Assembly: GCA_003576535.1 (NCBI GenBank)
Contig: QXCQ01000150.1
Coordinates: 1 to 54,056, forward strand
Reading direction: 5' to 3'
Source: Nakamurella silvestris
GTDB lineage: Bacteria; Actinomycetota; Actinomycetes; Mycobacteriales; Nakamurellaceae
Length of the DNA stretch: 54,056 nucleotides
Shown here: in pieces, positions 35,812-44,413 of the stretch
How the letters are laid out: the number at the start of each line of letters is the position of its first letter
Numbering within the stretch: position 1 is the stretch's first letter
The notes under the pieces: model-generated
Told to the model about the DNA's origin: nothing
What the model saw: the letters and a program-made list of their open reading frames with translations, nothing else
Database searches by the model: none
Translations under genes and position numbers: made by a program

Positions 35812-37644
35812 ATGCTGAGAATCAGAGTCCTGGGGCGCATCGTCCCCGTCGCCCTCCTGCTGGGCTCCCTCGCGGCCGCGCCGCAGGCCTCGGCGGAGTT
35901 CCCGCCCTCCACCCCTGCCGCAGCGTTGCCTGTCGCGGTGAGCTGGGGTGGGAACGCCGCCGGTCAGATCGGCGACAACAGCCTTGCCCAAAGGCTTGTC
36001 CCGGTTCTGTCGGTCGGCGGGACCGCCCTGGACGGCAAGGAGGTCTCGAAGGTGTCCGCTGGATACTCCAGCAGTTGCGCCGTCGCCGAGGGCTCCCTCT
36101 ACTGCTGGGGCGCGAACGGGAACGGGCAGTTGGGGATCGGCAGCAACACCTCCAAGAGCCAGATCCCGGTCCAGGTGGGCGGCCCCTTCACCAACAAGTT
36201 CGTCACCGACGTGAGTGTGGGCTCGAATTCCGCCTGTGCCGTCGCCGACGGGGACGCCTACTGCTGGGGCAGCAACGACCACGGCCAACTCGGTGACGGC
36301 ACCTTCACCGATCGGAACAGCCCGGTCCCGGTGGTCGCCAACGGCGCGCTGTCCGGTCGCAAGGTCTCCGCCGTCAGTACCAACTCCTTCCACGCCTGCG
36401 CCATCGCCCGAGGCGCGGCCTTCTGCTGGGGCGAGAACGCGAACGGCGAGCTCGGCAACTCCGGTTTCGACCCGGGCAACCACAACTTCCCGGTTCCGGT
36501 GTTCAGCGCGGGGCTGCTCAACGGGGTCACGATCAACTCGATCGCCACCGGTTACGACCACACCTGTGTCACCGGAGCAGGCCACGCCTACTGCTGGGGC
36601 AAGAACGACAACGGTCAGCTCGGCACCGGGGACAACCTCAACACCATCAACCCGCGCTCGGTCAGCAGCACCGGGGTGATGGCCGGCAAATCCGTCTTCG
36701 CCCTTGCCGCCGGCGGCAACAGCACCTGCGCCATCGCCGGCGTCGCGGCCACCCGCTCCGCCTACTGCTGGGGGGACAACAGCGGGGGCCAGGTCGGTGA
36801 CAACACGCTGACGGACCGGAACAGTCCGGTCAAGGTCACCCTGGTCGGCACCGCCACCGCGATCACGGTGGACGAACTCGGCGGCTGCTCCATCGTGGAC
36901 GGTACTGCCTACTGCTGGGGCAAGAACGACAACGGAAGGCTCGGCAACAACAGCACCACCCTGAGCAAGCACCCGGTCAAGGTGAGCCAGGCGGGGGTTC
37001 TCGGCACCCGCCGCGAACTGGCGGTCAGTGCCGGCCGGAGCCACACCGCTGCCGTCGCCGTGACGTCGCCGGTCTTCGGCGATGTCGGTGCCAACGCCTC
37101 CTTCTACGACGACATCGAGTGGGTCGCCGGCACGGGGACCAGCACCGGATACGCCGGTTCCCCGACCCCCACCTACCACCCGTTGGACAACATCGAGCGC
37201 CAGGCCATGGCGGCCTTCCTGTTCCGTTCGGCCAATCCCGGTGTGATCGACGCCCACTGCGCCGGGGACGACACCGATCGCTACTTCCACGACGTGCACA
37301 CCGGCGATGTCTTCTGCGGCGACATCGAGTGGTTGGTCGACCACGGCATCGCGGTGGTCCCGCCCAGCGGGCTCTTCCACCCGGTGGACGGCACGACCCG
37401 CGCCGTGCTGGCCAGCTGGATGTTCCGGTCCCTCCACCCGCAGACCTCCGACCAGCCCTGCGCCGGCACGGTGTTCAGCGACGTGAACGCCACGAAGAGC
37501 GCCGACTGCGGCAACATCGAATGGCTGGCGGGAGCCGGCGTGACCACCGGGTATCCGGACGGGTCCTTCCACCCGAAGGACCTGATCCGCCGGGATGCCA
37601 TGGCAGCCTTCTTCCACCGGGCGGATGCGTTGACCTCGCACTGA
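35812..37644 (+). CDS. secreted RCC1-repeat beta-propeller protein with SLH-like repeats, copy 1
   Basis: 610 aa from ATG 35812 (AAGGAG upstream). Signal peptide about 1-28 (hydrophobic IVPVALLLGSLAAAP, cleavage near ASA). Residues about 40-420 hold seven RCC1-type blades: VSWGGNAAGQIG, then six YCWG/FCWG-x-N-x-x-G-x-LG units. Most blades carry two cysteines (for example SCAVAEGSLYCWG), suitable for disulphides outside the cell. Residues about 425-610 are three SLH-like repeats (FYDDIEWVAGTG..., FCGDIEWLVDHG..., CGNIEWLAGAG..., each followed by an arginine-containing helix), a likely wall-attachment unit. In bacteria such propellers bind proteins; BLIP-II is a known seven-bladed example. The ligand is unknown. 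First of three tandem copies, each with its own promoter. Confidence 0.88.
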   Translation: MLRIRVLGRIVPVALLLGSLAAAPQASAEFPPSTPAAALPVAVSWGGNAAGQIGDNSLAQRLVPVLSVGGTALDGKEVSKVSAGYSSSCAVAEGSLYCWGANGNGQLGIGSNTSKSQIPVQVGGPFTNKFVTDVSVGSNSACAVADGDAYCWGSNDHGQLGDGTFTDRNSPVPVVANGALSGRKVSAVSTNSFHACAIARGAAFCWGENANGELGNSGFDPGNHNFPVPVFSAGLLNGVTINSIATGYDHTCVTGAGHAYCWGKNDNGQLGTGDNLNTINPRSVSSTGVMAGKSVFALAAGGNSTCAIAGVAATRSAYCWGDNSGGQVGDNTLTDRNSPVKVTLVGTATAITVDELGGCSIVDGTAYCWGKNDNGRLGNNSTTLSKHPVKVSQAGVLGTRRELAVSAGRSHTAAVAVTSPVFGDVGANASFYDDIEWVAGTGTSTGYAGSPTPTYHPLDNIERQAMAAFLFRSANPGVIDAHCAGDDTDRYFHDVHTGDVFCGDIEWLVDHGIAVVPPSGLFHPVDGTTRAVLASWMFRSLHPQTSDQPCAGTVFSDVNATKSADCGNIEWLAGAGVTTGYPDGSFHPKDLIRRDAMAAFFHRADALTSH

Positions 37645-37684
37645 TCACCCCTGACCGACCTCCAGGGCGCTCCCTGGACGACAC

Positions 37685-37730
37685 ACGGCCGTGGGCCGGT
37701 TCCTCACCCGACGAACCGGCCCACGGCCGT
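37685..37730 (+). terminator. terminator after RCC1-repeat gene 1
   Basis: Perfect 18-bp stem ACGGCCGTGGGCCGGTTC (37685-37702) with its complement at 37713-37730, 10-nt loop, then TTTCACTTTT. Closely similar in sequence to the hairpin after copy 2. Confidence 0.85.
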
Positions 37731-37752
37731 TTCACTTTTACCGTTCGACACT

Positions 37753-37777
37753 CAACAAAGCAGCTCCCAGCGACGTC
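37753..37777 (+). promoter_or_regulatory. ECF-type promoter of RCC1-repeat gene 2
   Basis: CAACAA, 15 nt, CGTCAAATCG; the CGTC ends 84 nt before GTG 37861 and begins only 23 bp after the preceding terminator. Confidence 0.75.
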
Positions 37778-37860
37778 AAATCGCCACGGGTGGGGATGTC
37801 CGAAAACCTCGGGACACCCAGCAGCCCGCCACGATTTCCACCGAAGCCAAGGAGACCGAA

Positions 37861-39699
37861 GTGTCCAGAATGAAGATCCTGGGGCGAGCCCTTCCCGTAA
37901 CACTGCTGGTGGTGGGTTCCCTGGTGGCCGCACCGCAAGCGTTTGCCGCAGGCCCGCCCGCCACGCCGCTCACCGATCCCCCCGGCGCGGTGAGCTGGGG
38001 GGACAACGCTACGGGCCAGATCGGTGACGCCACCATCCTGGAACGGGACACACCCGTGGTGTCGGACGGCGGTTCGGCCCTCGACGGCAAGAAGGTCACC
38101 CAGGTGTCCGCCGGAACCTCCAGCAGTTGCGCCATCGCCGAGGGTTCGCTGTACTGCTGGGGCGCGAACAACAAGGGTCAGCTCGGTATCGGGAATGCGA
38201 GCCCGATCCCCAGCCCCTCCCCGGTCCTCGTCGGCGCCCCCTTGGCCGGCAAGTTCGTCACCCAGGTCAGCGTGGGCCAGGACTACGCCTGCGCCGTCGC
38301 CGTGGGCAAGGCCTACTGTTGGGGCAACAACTCCAGCGGCCAGCTCGGTGACGGCAGCAAGACCTCACACACGGTGCCCACCGCGGTCTTCACCTCGGCG
38401 GTCCTCTCCGGCAAGAAGATCAGTGCGATCAGTGCCGGTACCCGACACACCTGTGCCATTGCCCAGGGCCGGGACTTCTGCTGGGGGGAGAACAACGACG
38501 GCGAACTCGGCAACTCCAACTTCGACACCGACGACCAGCTCTTCGCGATCCCGGTCAACAGCACCGGACTGATCAAGAACATCATCATCGACTCGATCGC
38601 CGTGGGCGACAACCACAGTTGCGCCACCGGTGGCGGTCACGCCTACTGCTGGGGTCTCAACAGCGACGGTCAGCTCGGCACCGGTGACAACAGCCAGTCC
38701 CAGAACCCCCGAGCGGTCGTCACCTCCGGGATACTCTCCGGCAAGGTCGTTTTCGCCCTCAGCGCCGGCGGCGCCACCACCTGCGCCCTCATCGGTTTCT
38801 CGGCCACCCGGTCCGCCTACTGCTGGGGGGACAACTCGGTCGCGCAGGTCGGTGACAACACCCAGACGGACCGGAACAGCCCGGTCAAGGTCACCCTCAC
38901 CGGTAACCCGAGTTCCATCTCGGTCAACGCCGGCGGCGGCTGCGCGGTCGTCGACGGCACCACCAACTGCTGGGGCGCGAACGCCCACGGCCGGATCGGC
39001 AACGGAACCACCACCCTGGCCAAACATCCCGAGAAGGTCGACCAGAGCGGCATTCTCGCCGACCGACGGGAGATGCACGTCAGCGCCGGCACCGGCCACA
39101 CCTCGGCCTTGGCCGTCACCACCCCGCAGTTCGGTGACGCCGCCCAGGGGGTGACCTTCTACGACGACATCGAGTGGGTCGCCGGCACCGGGATCAGCAC
39201 GGGCTATGCCGACCACACCTATCATCGGTTGGACAACATCGAGCGACAGGCCATGGCCGCCTTCCTGTTCCGCTCGGTCAATCCCGGAGCGAAGGACCTG
39301 ACCTGCGCCGGTGACGAGACCAACCGCCTCTTCGACGATGTCCACACCGGCGATCTCTTCTGCGGGGACATCGAGTGGTTGGTGGACCAGGGCATCACCG
39401 ACGTCCCGGCCTCCGGCCTGTTCGCCCCGGTCGGGGACACCACCCGCTCCGTCCTGGCCGCCTGGTTGTTCCGCACCGAGCACCCCGACACCGGCAGCAA
39501 GCCGTGCGCGGGCAATGTCTTCAACGACGTGAGCGACACCGGCCCCCACAAGAGCCTGCAGTGCGGGAACATCGAGTGGCTGGCGGCCGCCGGGGTGACC
39601 ATCGGCTACGACGACGGCGGCTTCCACCCCAACGACCCGATCCGCCGCGACGCGATGGCCGCCTTCTTGCACCGGGCCGACTCGCTGACCTCGCACTGA
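37861..39699 (+). CDS. secreted RCC1-repeat beta-propeller protein with SLH-like repeats, copy 2
   Basis: 612 aa from GTG 37861, chosen over ATG 37870 because AAGGAG lies 6 nt before the GTG. Signal peptide about 1-29 (LPVTLLVVGSLVAAPQAFA). Seven RCC1 blades (about 40-420) with the same two-cysteine pattern as copy 1, and three C-terminal SLH-like repeats ending in ADSLTSH, matching the ADALTSH and ADLLTSH ends of the other copies. Sequence between the CWG motifs differs clearly from copies 1 and 3, so the copies are not recent duplicates. Expected to be surface-bound; partner unknown. Confidence 0.88.
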   Translation: MSRMKILGRALPVTLLVVGSLVAAPQAFAAGPPATPLTDPPGAVSWGDNATGQIGDATILERDTPVVSDGGSALDGKKVTQVSAGTSSSCAIAEGSLYCWGANNKGQLGIGNASPIPSPSPVLVGAPLAGKFVTQVSVGQDYACAVAVGKAYCWGNNSSGQLGDGSKTSHTVPTAVFTSAVLSGKKISAISAGTRHTCAIAQGRDFCWGENNDGELGNSNFDTDDQLFAIPVNSTGLIKNIIIDSIAVGDNHSCATGGGHAYCWGLNSDGQLGTGDNSQSQNPRAVVTSGILSGKVVFALSAGGATTCALIGFSATRSAYCWGDNSVAQVGDNTQTDRNSPVKVTLTGNPSSISVNAGGGCAVVDGTTNCWGANAHGRIGNGTTTLAKHPEKVDQSGILADRREMHVSAGTGHTSALAVTTPQFGDAAQGVTFYDDIEWVAGTGISTGYADHTYHRLDNIERQAMAAFLFRSVNPGAKDLTCAGDETNRLFDDVHTGDLFCGDIEWLVDQGITDVPASGLFAPVGDTTRSVLAAWLFRTEHPDTGSKPCAGNVFNDVSDTGPHKSLQCGNIEWLAAAGVTIGYDDGGFHPNDPIRRDAMAAFLHRADSLTSH

Positions 39700-39716
39700 C
39701 ACCCGGCACCTGACCA

Positions 39717-39758
39717 GGCCGTGGGTCGGCCCGCCACCCGACGGGCCGACCCACGGCC
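39717..39758 (+). terminator. terminator after RCC1-repeat gene 2
   Basis: Perfect 17-bp stem GGCCGTGGGTCGGCCCG (39717-39733) with its complement at 39742-39758, 8-nt loop, then GTTTCTC. It shares its outer stem with the hairpin at 37685, evidence that the whole gene-plus-terminator unit was duplicated. Confidence 0.82.
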
Positions 39759-39779
39759 GTTTCTCGCCATCCACACCCG

Positions 39780-39804
39780 CAACAAGCCCGTTCCGAGCGA
39801 CGTT
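39780..39804 (+). promoter_or_regulatory. ECF-type promoter of RCC1-repeat gene 3
   Basis: CAACAA, 15 nt, CGTTTACGCA; the CGTT ends 72 nt before GTG 39876. Confidence 0.75.
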
Positions 39805-39875
39805 TACGCAAGGGGGGCGCATCGTTCCCTCGAATCTGAGATCTGCTGTCGATCGCCTGACAGAAGGAGGGTGCA

Positions 39876-41726
39876 GTGTTCACACACCGCGGAGGTGTCC
39901 GGCGGGTCGTGGTCGGAACGCTGGTGGTGATCGGACACCTACCGGTCACGAACCACGCGGCGGCCGAGTTCCCGCCCTCGACCCCCTCGGACGCCCTGCC
40001 GTTCGCCTCGACGTGGGGGAACAACGCCAACGGCCAGATCGGGGATGCCACCATCCAGGAACGCCACGTCCCGGTGTTGTCCACCGGCGGTGCCGCCCTC
40101 GACGGCAAGGAGATCACCCAGGTGTCCGCCGGTGCATACAACACCTGCGCCATCGCCGAGGGCTCCTTGTACTGCTGGGGCACCGACGTCAACGGTGAAC
40201 TCGGGAACGGCACCACCGATGCCGCCCCGACCACCTCGCCGCTCCTGGTCGGTCCTCCACTGGCCGGCAAGTTCGTCACCGAGGTCAGTGTGGGCAAGAA
40301 CCACGTCTGTGCCGTGGCCGACGGGGCGGCCTACTGCTGGGGCAACAACTTCTACGGCCAGCTCGGGGACACCACCCATGCCGATCGCACCACGCCGACC
40401 GCGGTGTACACCGGCGGATACCTGGCAGGCCGGACGGTCACCGCCATCGCCGCCGGATCCCGGCACACCTGCGCACTCGCCGACGGGCTCGCCTTCTGCT
40501 GGGGCCGGAACGGGTCCGGTGCCCTCGGCAACTCCGACTTCCCGGCCGCCGATCAGTTCGCACCCGTACCCGTACGAACCTCCGGGCCGCTCAACGGACT
40601 CATCCTCGATTCGATCGCGGTGGGGGACAACCACAGTTGCGTCACCGGCCGCGGCCATGCCTACTGCTGGGGGGAGAACCTCTACGGACAGCTGGGCATC
40701 GGTGACGGGTCCACCGCCACCGACCCTCAAGCCGTTGTCACCACCGGAGGGCCGGCCGGCAAGTCGGTCTTCGCACTGAGCGCCGGCGGCGCAAACACCT
40801 GTGCCGTCATCGGGTTCGCCGACACCCGATCCGCCTACTGCTGGGGCGACAACTCCCTCGGACAGGTGGGCGACAACACCAAGAAGAGCCGCAACATCCC
40901 CACGCGTGTGGCCCTGGCCGGAACCGCGACCTCCATCTCGGTGAGCAGGTACGGCGGCTGCGCGATCGTCGACGGCACCACCCGTTGTTGGGGTGACAAC
41001 ACCCACGGACGGATCGGCAACAACACCACCACCCACGCGGTGCATCCGGAGACGGTGAATCAGAACGGAGTACTGAAGAACCGTCGCGAGCTGCAGGTCA
41101 GTGCCGGTGACAGTTTCACCTCGGCCTTGGCCGTGTTGGAACCGGAATTCGGAGACGTCGCCCCGGGTGATGCCTTCTACGACGACATCGAATGGATCGC
41201 CGGCACCGGGACCAGCACCGGCTACCCCGGTTCTCCGACCGCCACGTACCATCCGCTCGACACCATCCAGCGACAGGCCATGGCGGCCTTCCTGTTCCGC
41301 TCCACCCACCCCGGTGTGACGGACCCGATCTGCGCCGGCAAGGACGCCGACCGACTTTTCCACGACGTCCACACCGCCGACCTGTTCTGCGGGGACGTCG
41401 AGTGGCTGGTCCACGCAGGTATCACCACCGTCCCGGTCTCCGGACTGTTCACGCCGACCGGCGACACCAACCGCGCCGTCCTGGCCGCCTGGCTGTTCCG
41501 CGCCCGACATCCTGGAACACCCGGCAGCGCCTGCGCCGGCGATGTCTTCACCGACGTGAGCAACTCCGGAAACACCAAGACCGCCGAATGCGGGGACATC
41601 GAATGGCTTGCCGGGGCCGGCCTGACCACCGGCTACCAGGACGGCAGCTTCCACCCGAAGGACCCGGTCCGGCGCGATGCCATGGCCGTCTTCCTCCATC
41701 GGGCCGACCTGCTGACCTCCCACTGA
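39876..41726 (+). CDS. secreted RCC1-repeat beta-propeller protein with SLH-like repeats, copy 3
   Basis: 616 aa from GTG 39876 (AGAAGGAGG upstream). The signal sequence (VVVGTLVVIGHLPV core, ending near NHAAA) is less typical than in copies 1 and 2. Seven blades of the CWGxNxxGxLG type with paired cysteines, then three SLH-like repeats containing CAGKDADRLFHDVHTADLFC and ECGDIEWLAGAG in content. The mature N-terminus AEFPPSTPxxALP is shared with copy 1, so copies 1 and 3 may be closest relatives. No terminator hairpin was found before the next promoter 33 bp downstream, so some read-through into the membrane protein operon is possible. Confidence 0.88.
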   Translation: MFTHRGGVRRVVVGTLVVIGHLPVTNHAAAEFPPSTPSDALPFASTWGNNANGQIGDATIQERHVPVLSTGGAALDGKEITQVSAGAYNTCAIAEGSLYCWGTDVNGELGNGTTDAAPTTSPLLVGPPLAGKFVTEVSVGKNHVCAVADGAAYCWGNNFYGQLGDTTHADRTTPTAVYTGGYLAGRTVTAIAAGSRHTCALADGLAFCWGRNGSGALGNSDFPAADQFAPVPVRTSGPLNGLILDSIAVGDNHSCVTGRGHAYCWGENLYGQLGIGDGSTATDPQAVVTTGGPAGKSVFALSAGGANTCAVIGFADTRSAYCWGDNSLGQVGDNTKKSRNIPTRVALAGTATSISVSRYGGCAIVDGTTRCWGDNTHGRIGNNTTTHAVHPETVNQNGVLKNRRELQVSAGDSFTSALAVLEPEFGDVAPGDAFYDDIEWIAGTGTSTGYPGSPTATYHPLDTIQRQAMAAFLFRSTHPGVTDPICAGKDADRLFHDVHTADLFCGDVEWLVHAGITTVPVSGLFTPTGDTNRAVLAAWLFRARHPGTPGSACAGDVFTDVSNSGNTKTAECGDIEWLAGAGLTTGYQDGSFHPKDPVRRDAMAVFLHRADLLTSH

Positions 41727-41758
41727 GCGTGCACACCTCAGTTCGACCCAGACCGGCT

Positions 41759-41783
41759 CAACAACTCGTCACCGAGATGCGTT
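41759..41783 (+). promoter_or_regulatory. ECF-type promoter of the membrane protein/cupredoxin/lipoprotein operon
   Basis: CAACAA, 15 nt, CGTTGCCTAG; the CGTT ends 38 nt before ATG 41821, the shortest leader among the nine. Confidence 0.75.
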
Positions 41784-41820
41784 GCCTAGACATGTATCCA
41801 GACCATGTCGAGGGACTCCG

Positions 41821-42369
41821 ATGACCAGAACACCCCCTACCGTGCGCCAACGGACCCTGCCTGCCGTTGCGGTCGCCGTGCTTGCCGGCGCCCTCGTCTC
41901 CCTGTCCCTGGGGGCGTACGGGCACCTCCATCACCCGACCGGATCCGCGATCACCACCCTCGGGTTCCCGACGGTCCTGACCATGAAGGCCTGGCTCACC
42001 ACGGCAGCTGCCACCCTGGCCGTGCTGCAGCTCTTCTCGGCCCTCTGGATGTACGGCAGGCTCCCCTGGACCGCGCCTTCCTGGTTGGCACCACTGCATC
42101 GCTGGGCAGGTACGGCCGCCTTCCTCATCTCACTCCCGGTGGCCTACCACTGCCTGTGGTCCTTGGGTTTTCACGATCAGACCGCGCGCACGTTGAACCA
42201 TTCCCTGCTCGGCTGCGTGTTCTACGGTGTATTCACCACCAAGATGTTCCTGCTCCGGGTACGCCGCAGCTCCTCGTGGCTCGTCCCCATCGCCGGCGGA
42301 CTTCTGTTCACCGTCCTGATCGGTCTGTGGCTCACCTCCGCACTCTGGTACTTCCGGCATCTGGCTTGA
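41821..42369 (+). CDS. four-helix membrane protein (DUF6529-like)
   Basis: 182 aa from ATG 41821. Four predicted TM helices (about 13-33, 52-75, 88-108, 145-165), with histidines at several helix ends (YGHLHHPTG, LHRWAGT, AYHCLWSLGFH, LNHSLLG). The pattern recalls b-type cytochromes of the b561/ferric-reductase kind, and the family resembles DUF6529 of other actinobacteria. It heads an operon with a blue-copper protein and a two-repeat lipoprotein. A haem-bearing electron conduit from the membrane to the cupredoxin is an attractive inference, not shown by sequence. Confidence 0.75.
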   Translation: MTRTPPTVRQRTLPAVAVAVLAGALVSLSLGAYGHLHHPTGSAITTLGFPTVLTMKAWLTTAAATLAVLQLFSALWMYGRLPWTAPSWLAPLHRWAGTAAFLISLPVAYHCLWSLGFHDQTARTLNHSLLGCVFYGVFTTKMFLLRVRRSSSWLVPIAGGLLFTVLIGLWLTSALWYFRHLA

Positions 42370-42508
42370 CCCGGTCCGCTCCACCCGACCCGCCGATCGA
42401 GAGATCCTTCCCGGTCGGCTGCTCCGCGGACTGCTGTCCCGCGACAGCTGTTCCCGGGCACACACATCCGACATCCACTCCCGAACACCGACGCGAAAGG
42501 GCCCGACG

Positions 42509-43069
42509 ATGCGCACGGTCTCAGCGACACTGGCGGTCTGCCTCACCGGTGCGGTCCTCACCGTCGCCGCCCTGTCACTTCCCGGCCGGAGCCCCACCGG
42601 TTCCCACCTCACCGACGATCAGACCGCTGTCGCATCGCAGCTCTCCGCGGCCGGATCCATCTCGGCGGGCACGGACACCGCGCACGGAGCCGAAGGCAGC
42701 CGGATCCGGCCGTCGACCGCCCCGGACGGCGGCCCACTTCTCGGCGGCAGCACAGCGGACGGAACCGTTCCGGCCGCGGATACTCCCCCCGGAACGTCAA
42801 GTCCGACAGGCCCTTCGGCGGCAGCGCCGGCCGAGATCGTCATCAGTGATTTCACCTTCAGCGTCCTCACGGTACCGGCCGGCACCGTCGTGACGGTGCG
42901 CAACAACGACTCGATGCCACACTCCGCCACCGAGAGCGGTGGCCTGTTCGACACCGGCATCATCCCGGCCGGCGGTCAGGCCGAGTTCGCCGCACCTGCC
43001 GTGGCCGGCTCCTACACCTTCACCTGCACGATCCACCCCACCATGTCCGGGGTGCTCACCGTCATCTGA
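42509..43069 (+). CDS. secreted cupredoxin (plastocyanin-like blue-copper protein)
   Basis: 186 aa from ATG 42509 (GAAAGGG upstream). An uncleaved or cleavable hydrophobic N-terminus (about 5-25) and a Ser/Thr/Pro/Gly linker (about 28-105) lead to a cupredoxin domain (about 108-186). Type-1 copper ligands are all present: His138 (SMPHSATE), Cys173, His176 and Met179 (FTCTIHPTM). It should carry single electrons outside the membrane. Neighbours: four-helix membrane protein before, lipoprotein after, all in one direction with gaps of 139 and 41 bp. Confidence 0.88.
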   Translation: MRTVSATLAVCLTGAVLTVAALSLPGRSPTGSHLTDDQTAVASQLSAAGSISAGTDTAHGAEGSRIRPSTAPDGGPLLGGSTADGTVPAADTPPGTSSPTGPSAAAPAEIVISDFTFSVLTVPAGTVVTVRNNDSMPHSATESGGLFDTGIIPAGGQAEFAAPAVAGSYTFTCTIHPTMSGVLTVI

Positions 43070-43110
43070 CCTCGGACGAAACACCCCGACAAACCTCGAA
43101 AGGCACCATC

Positions 43111-44160
43111 ATGTCTCCTGCTCCTCTCCGCGCCGCCCTCCGCAGATCCCTTGCTGTCACGGCCCTCTGCATGGCCGCCGTCACGTCCGTGAGCGCCTGC
43201 GGCTCGACACCGTCCACCGGCGGTCCTTCCACGCCGGCCCCGGCCGTCGCGGCATCGACCCCTGCCGCATCACCGGAACCAAACACGGTGGTCCCGGAGG
43301 CCACGGGTGCCGTGGTGGTCAAGACCGCGACCAGCAGCCTCGGCACGATCCTGGTCGATGCCAAAGGCCTGACCCTGTACGGGTTCACCAACGACAAGGC
43401 AACGGCGACCTCGACCTGTTTCGGGGCCTGCGCCAAGGCCTGGCCTCCCCTCCTCGTCGGCCTGAACGATCAGGCTGCACCGGAGATCAACGCCGGCATC
43501 GTCTCGACCATCATCCGGACCGACGGCCAGCGACAGTTCGTGGTCGGCCCGTATCCCGTCTACACCTACATCGGGGACACCGCCCCCGGTGACGTCAGCG
43601 GCAGCGGCCTCGGGGGTGTCTGGTTCCCGATCGCCCCCGACGGCACCCTGATCACCAGCGGTGTCGCAGTCGATCCCGGTTCATCCTTCCCGGGAGCCAC
43701 CGACACATCCTCCGCTGATACCGCCTCCACCGCAGCCACTTCCGACACTGCAGTGGCCCCGGCCTCCTCTGCCGACGCGCCGGGATACGGGACGGGAACC
43801 ACCGCCGTCGCGGATGGAGTGATCGGGAAGGGCAGCACCGCCCTGGGCGATGTACTGACCTCTGCGAACGGCCTGTCCCTGTACGGCTTCCTCGACGACA
43901 CCGCCGACGCGTCACACTGTGTCGAAGGATGCGCCAAGGCCTGGCCGCCGTTGGCGCTGCCGGACGACTCCTTGCCGGCCGGGCTCGATCCTGCGGTGTA
44001 CAGCGTGGGCACCCGGCCGGACGGGACCTTCCAGCTCAAGAACGGGAAGTGGTGGCTCTACAACTTCGCCGGCGACACCAAGGCCGGTGACACCAACGGC
44101 CAGGCCTCCAACGACAAGTGGTTCGTGGTCGGTGCGGACGGCAAGCTGATCAAGCCCTGA
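43111..44160 (+). CDS. lipoprotein with two COG4315-type secreted repeats
   Basis: 349 aa from ATG 43111. Lipobox VSAC with Cys30. Two homologous domains (about 65-170 and 235-349) of the predicted-lipoprotein repeat family (PF03640/COG4315), each with G-LTLYGFTND or G-LSLYGFLDD followed by C-x3-CAKAWPPL and a Gly/Asp-rich end (YIGDTAPGD, NFAGDTKAGD). The CxxxC pair in each repeat may form a disulphide or bind a ligand. A Ser/Thr/Ala linker separates the repeats. Third gene of the operon and probably a surface partner of the cupredoxin; the family's biochemical role is unknown. Confidence 0.85.
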   Translation: MSPAPLRAALRRSLAVTALCMAAVTSVSACGSTPSTGGPSTPAPAVAASTPAASPEPNTVVPEATGAVVVKTATSSLGTILVDAKGLTLYGFTNDKATATSTCFGACAKAWPPLLVGLNDQAAPEINAGIVSTIIRTDGQRQFVVGPYPVYTYIGDTAPGDVSGSGLGGVWFPIAPDGTLITSGVAVDPGSSFPGATDTSSADTASTAATSDTAVAPASSADAPGYGTGTTAVADGVIGKGSTALGDVLTSANGLSLYGFLDDTADASHCVEGCAKAWPPLALPDDSLPAGLDPAVYSVGTRPDGTFQLKNGKWWLYNFAGDTKAGDTNGQASNDKWFVVGADGKLIKP

Positions 44161-44197
44161 CCACCGGGCCGGCCCGGTGCCCCAGCACCCCCTCCTT

Positions 44198-44267
44198 GTT
44201 CCCGCGCACGTTGTTCGTTCTCGCGCACGATGTTTCGTGCGCGAGGGCGAGCAACGTGCGCGGGAAC
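44198..44267. repeat. 70-bp intergenic palindrome, family A copy 3
   Basis: GTTCCCGCGCACGTTG ... CAACGTGCGCGGGAAC, 70 bp; the outer 16 bp pair perfectly and CGCGCACGA/TCGTGCGCG lies next to the centre. It begins 38 bp after the lipoprotein stop and ends 19 bp before the promoter element of the next sigma gene. Probably ends the preceding transcript. Confidence 0.88.
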
Positions 44268-44285
44268 TGGAGGTTGAAGCCCACT

Positions 44286-44310
44286 CAACAAAGGTCCGAT
44301 CACCGACGTT
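44286..44310 (+). promoter_or_regulatory. ECF-type promoter of sigma paralogue 2
   Basis: CAACAA, 15 nt, CGTTGAATAG; the CGTT ends 104 nt before ATG 44414. A sigma gene carrying the shared motif suggests positive autoregulation or a sigma cascade. Confidence 0.75.
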
Positions 44311-44413
44311 GAATAGCCGTTCACCACATCCGACCCCCCGGATGTGTCTGCGAGTCGGCAGGCGTGGATGCGGATGGTCGACGTCGACCGAAGGCAGCGG
44401 GACGGAGTACTGG

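Noticed and set aside
35812-41726. Chromosome-condensation regulators (RCC1 as nucleotide-exchange factors)
   Set aside because: All three have export signals, disulphide-type cysteines and SLH-like ends, so they act outside the cell; only the propeller fold is shared with eukaryotic RCC1.
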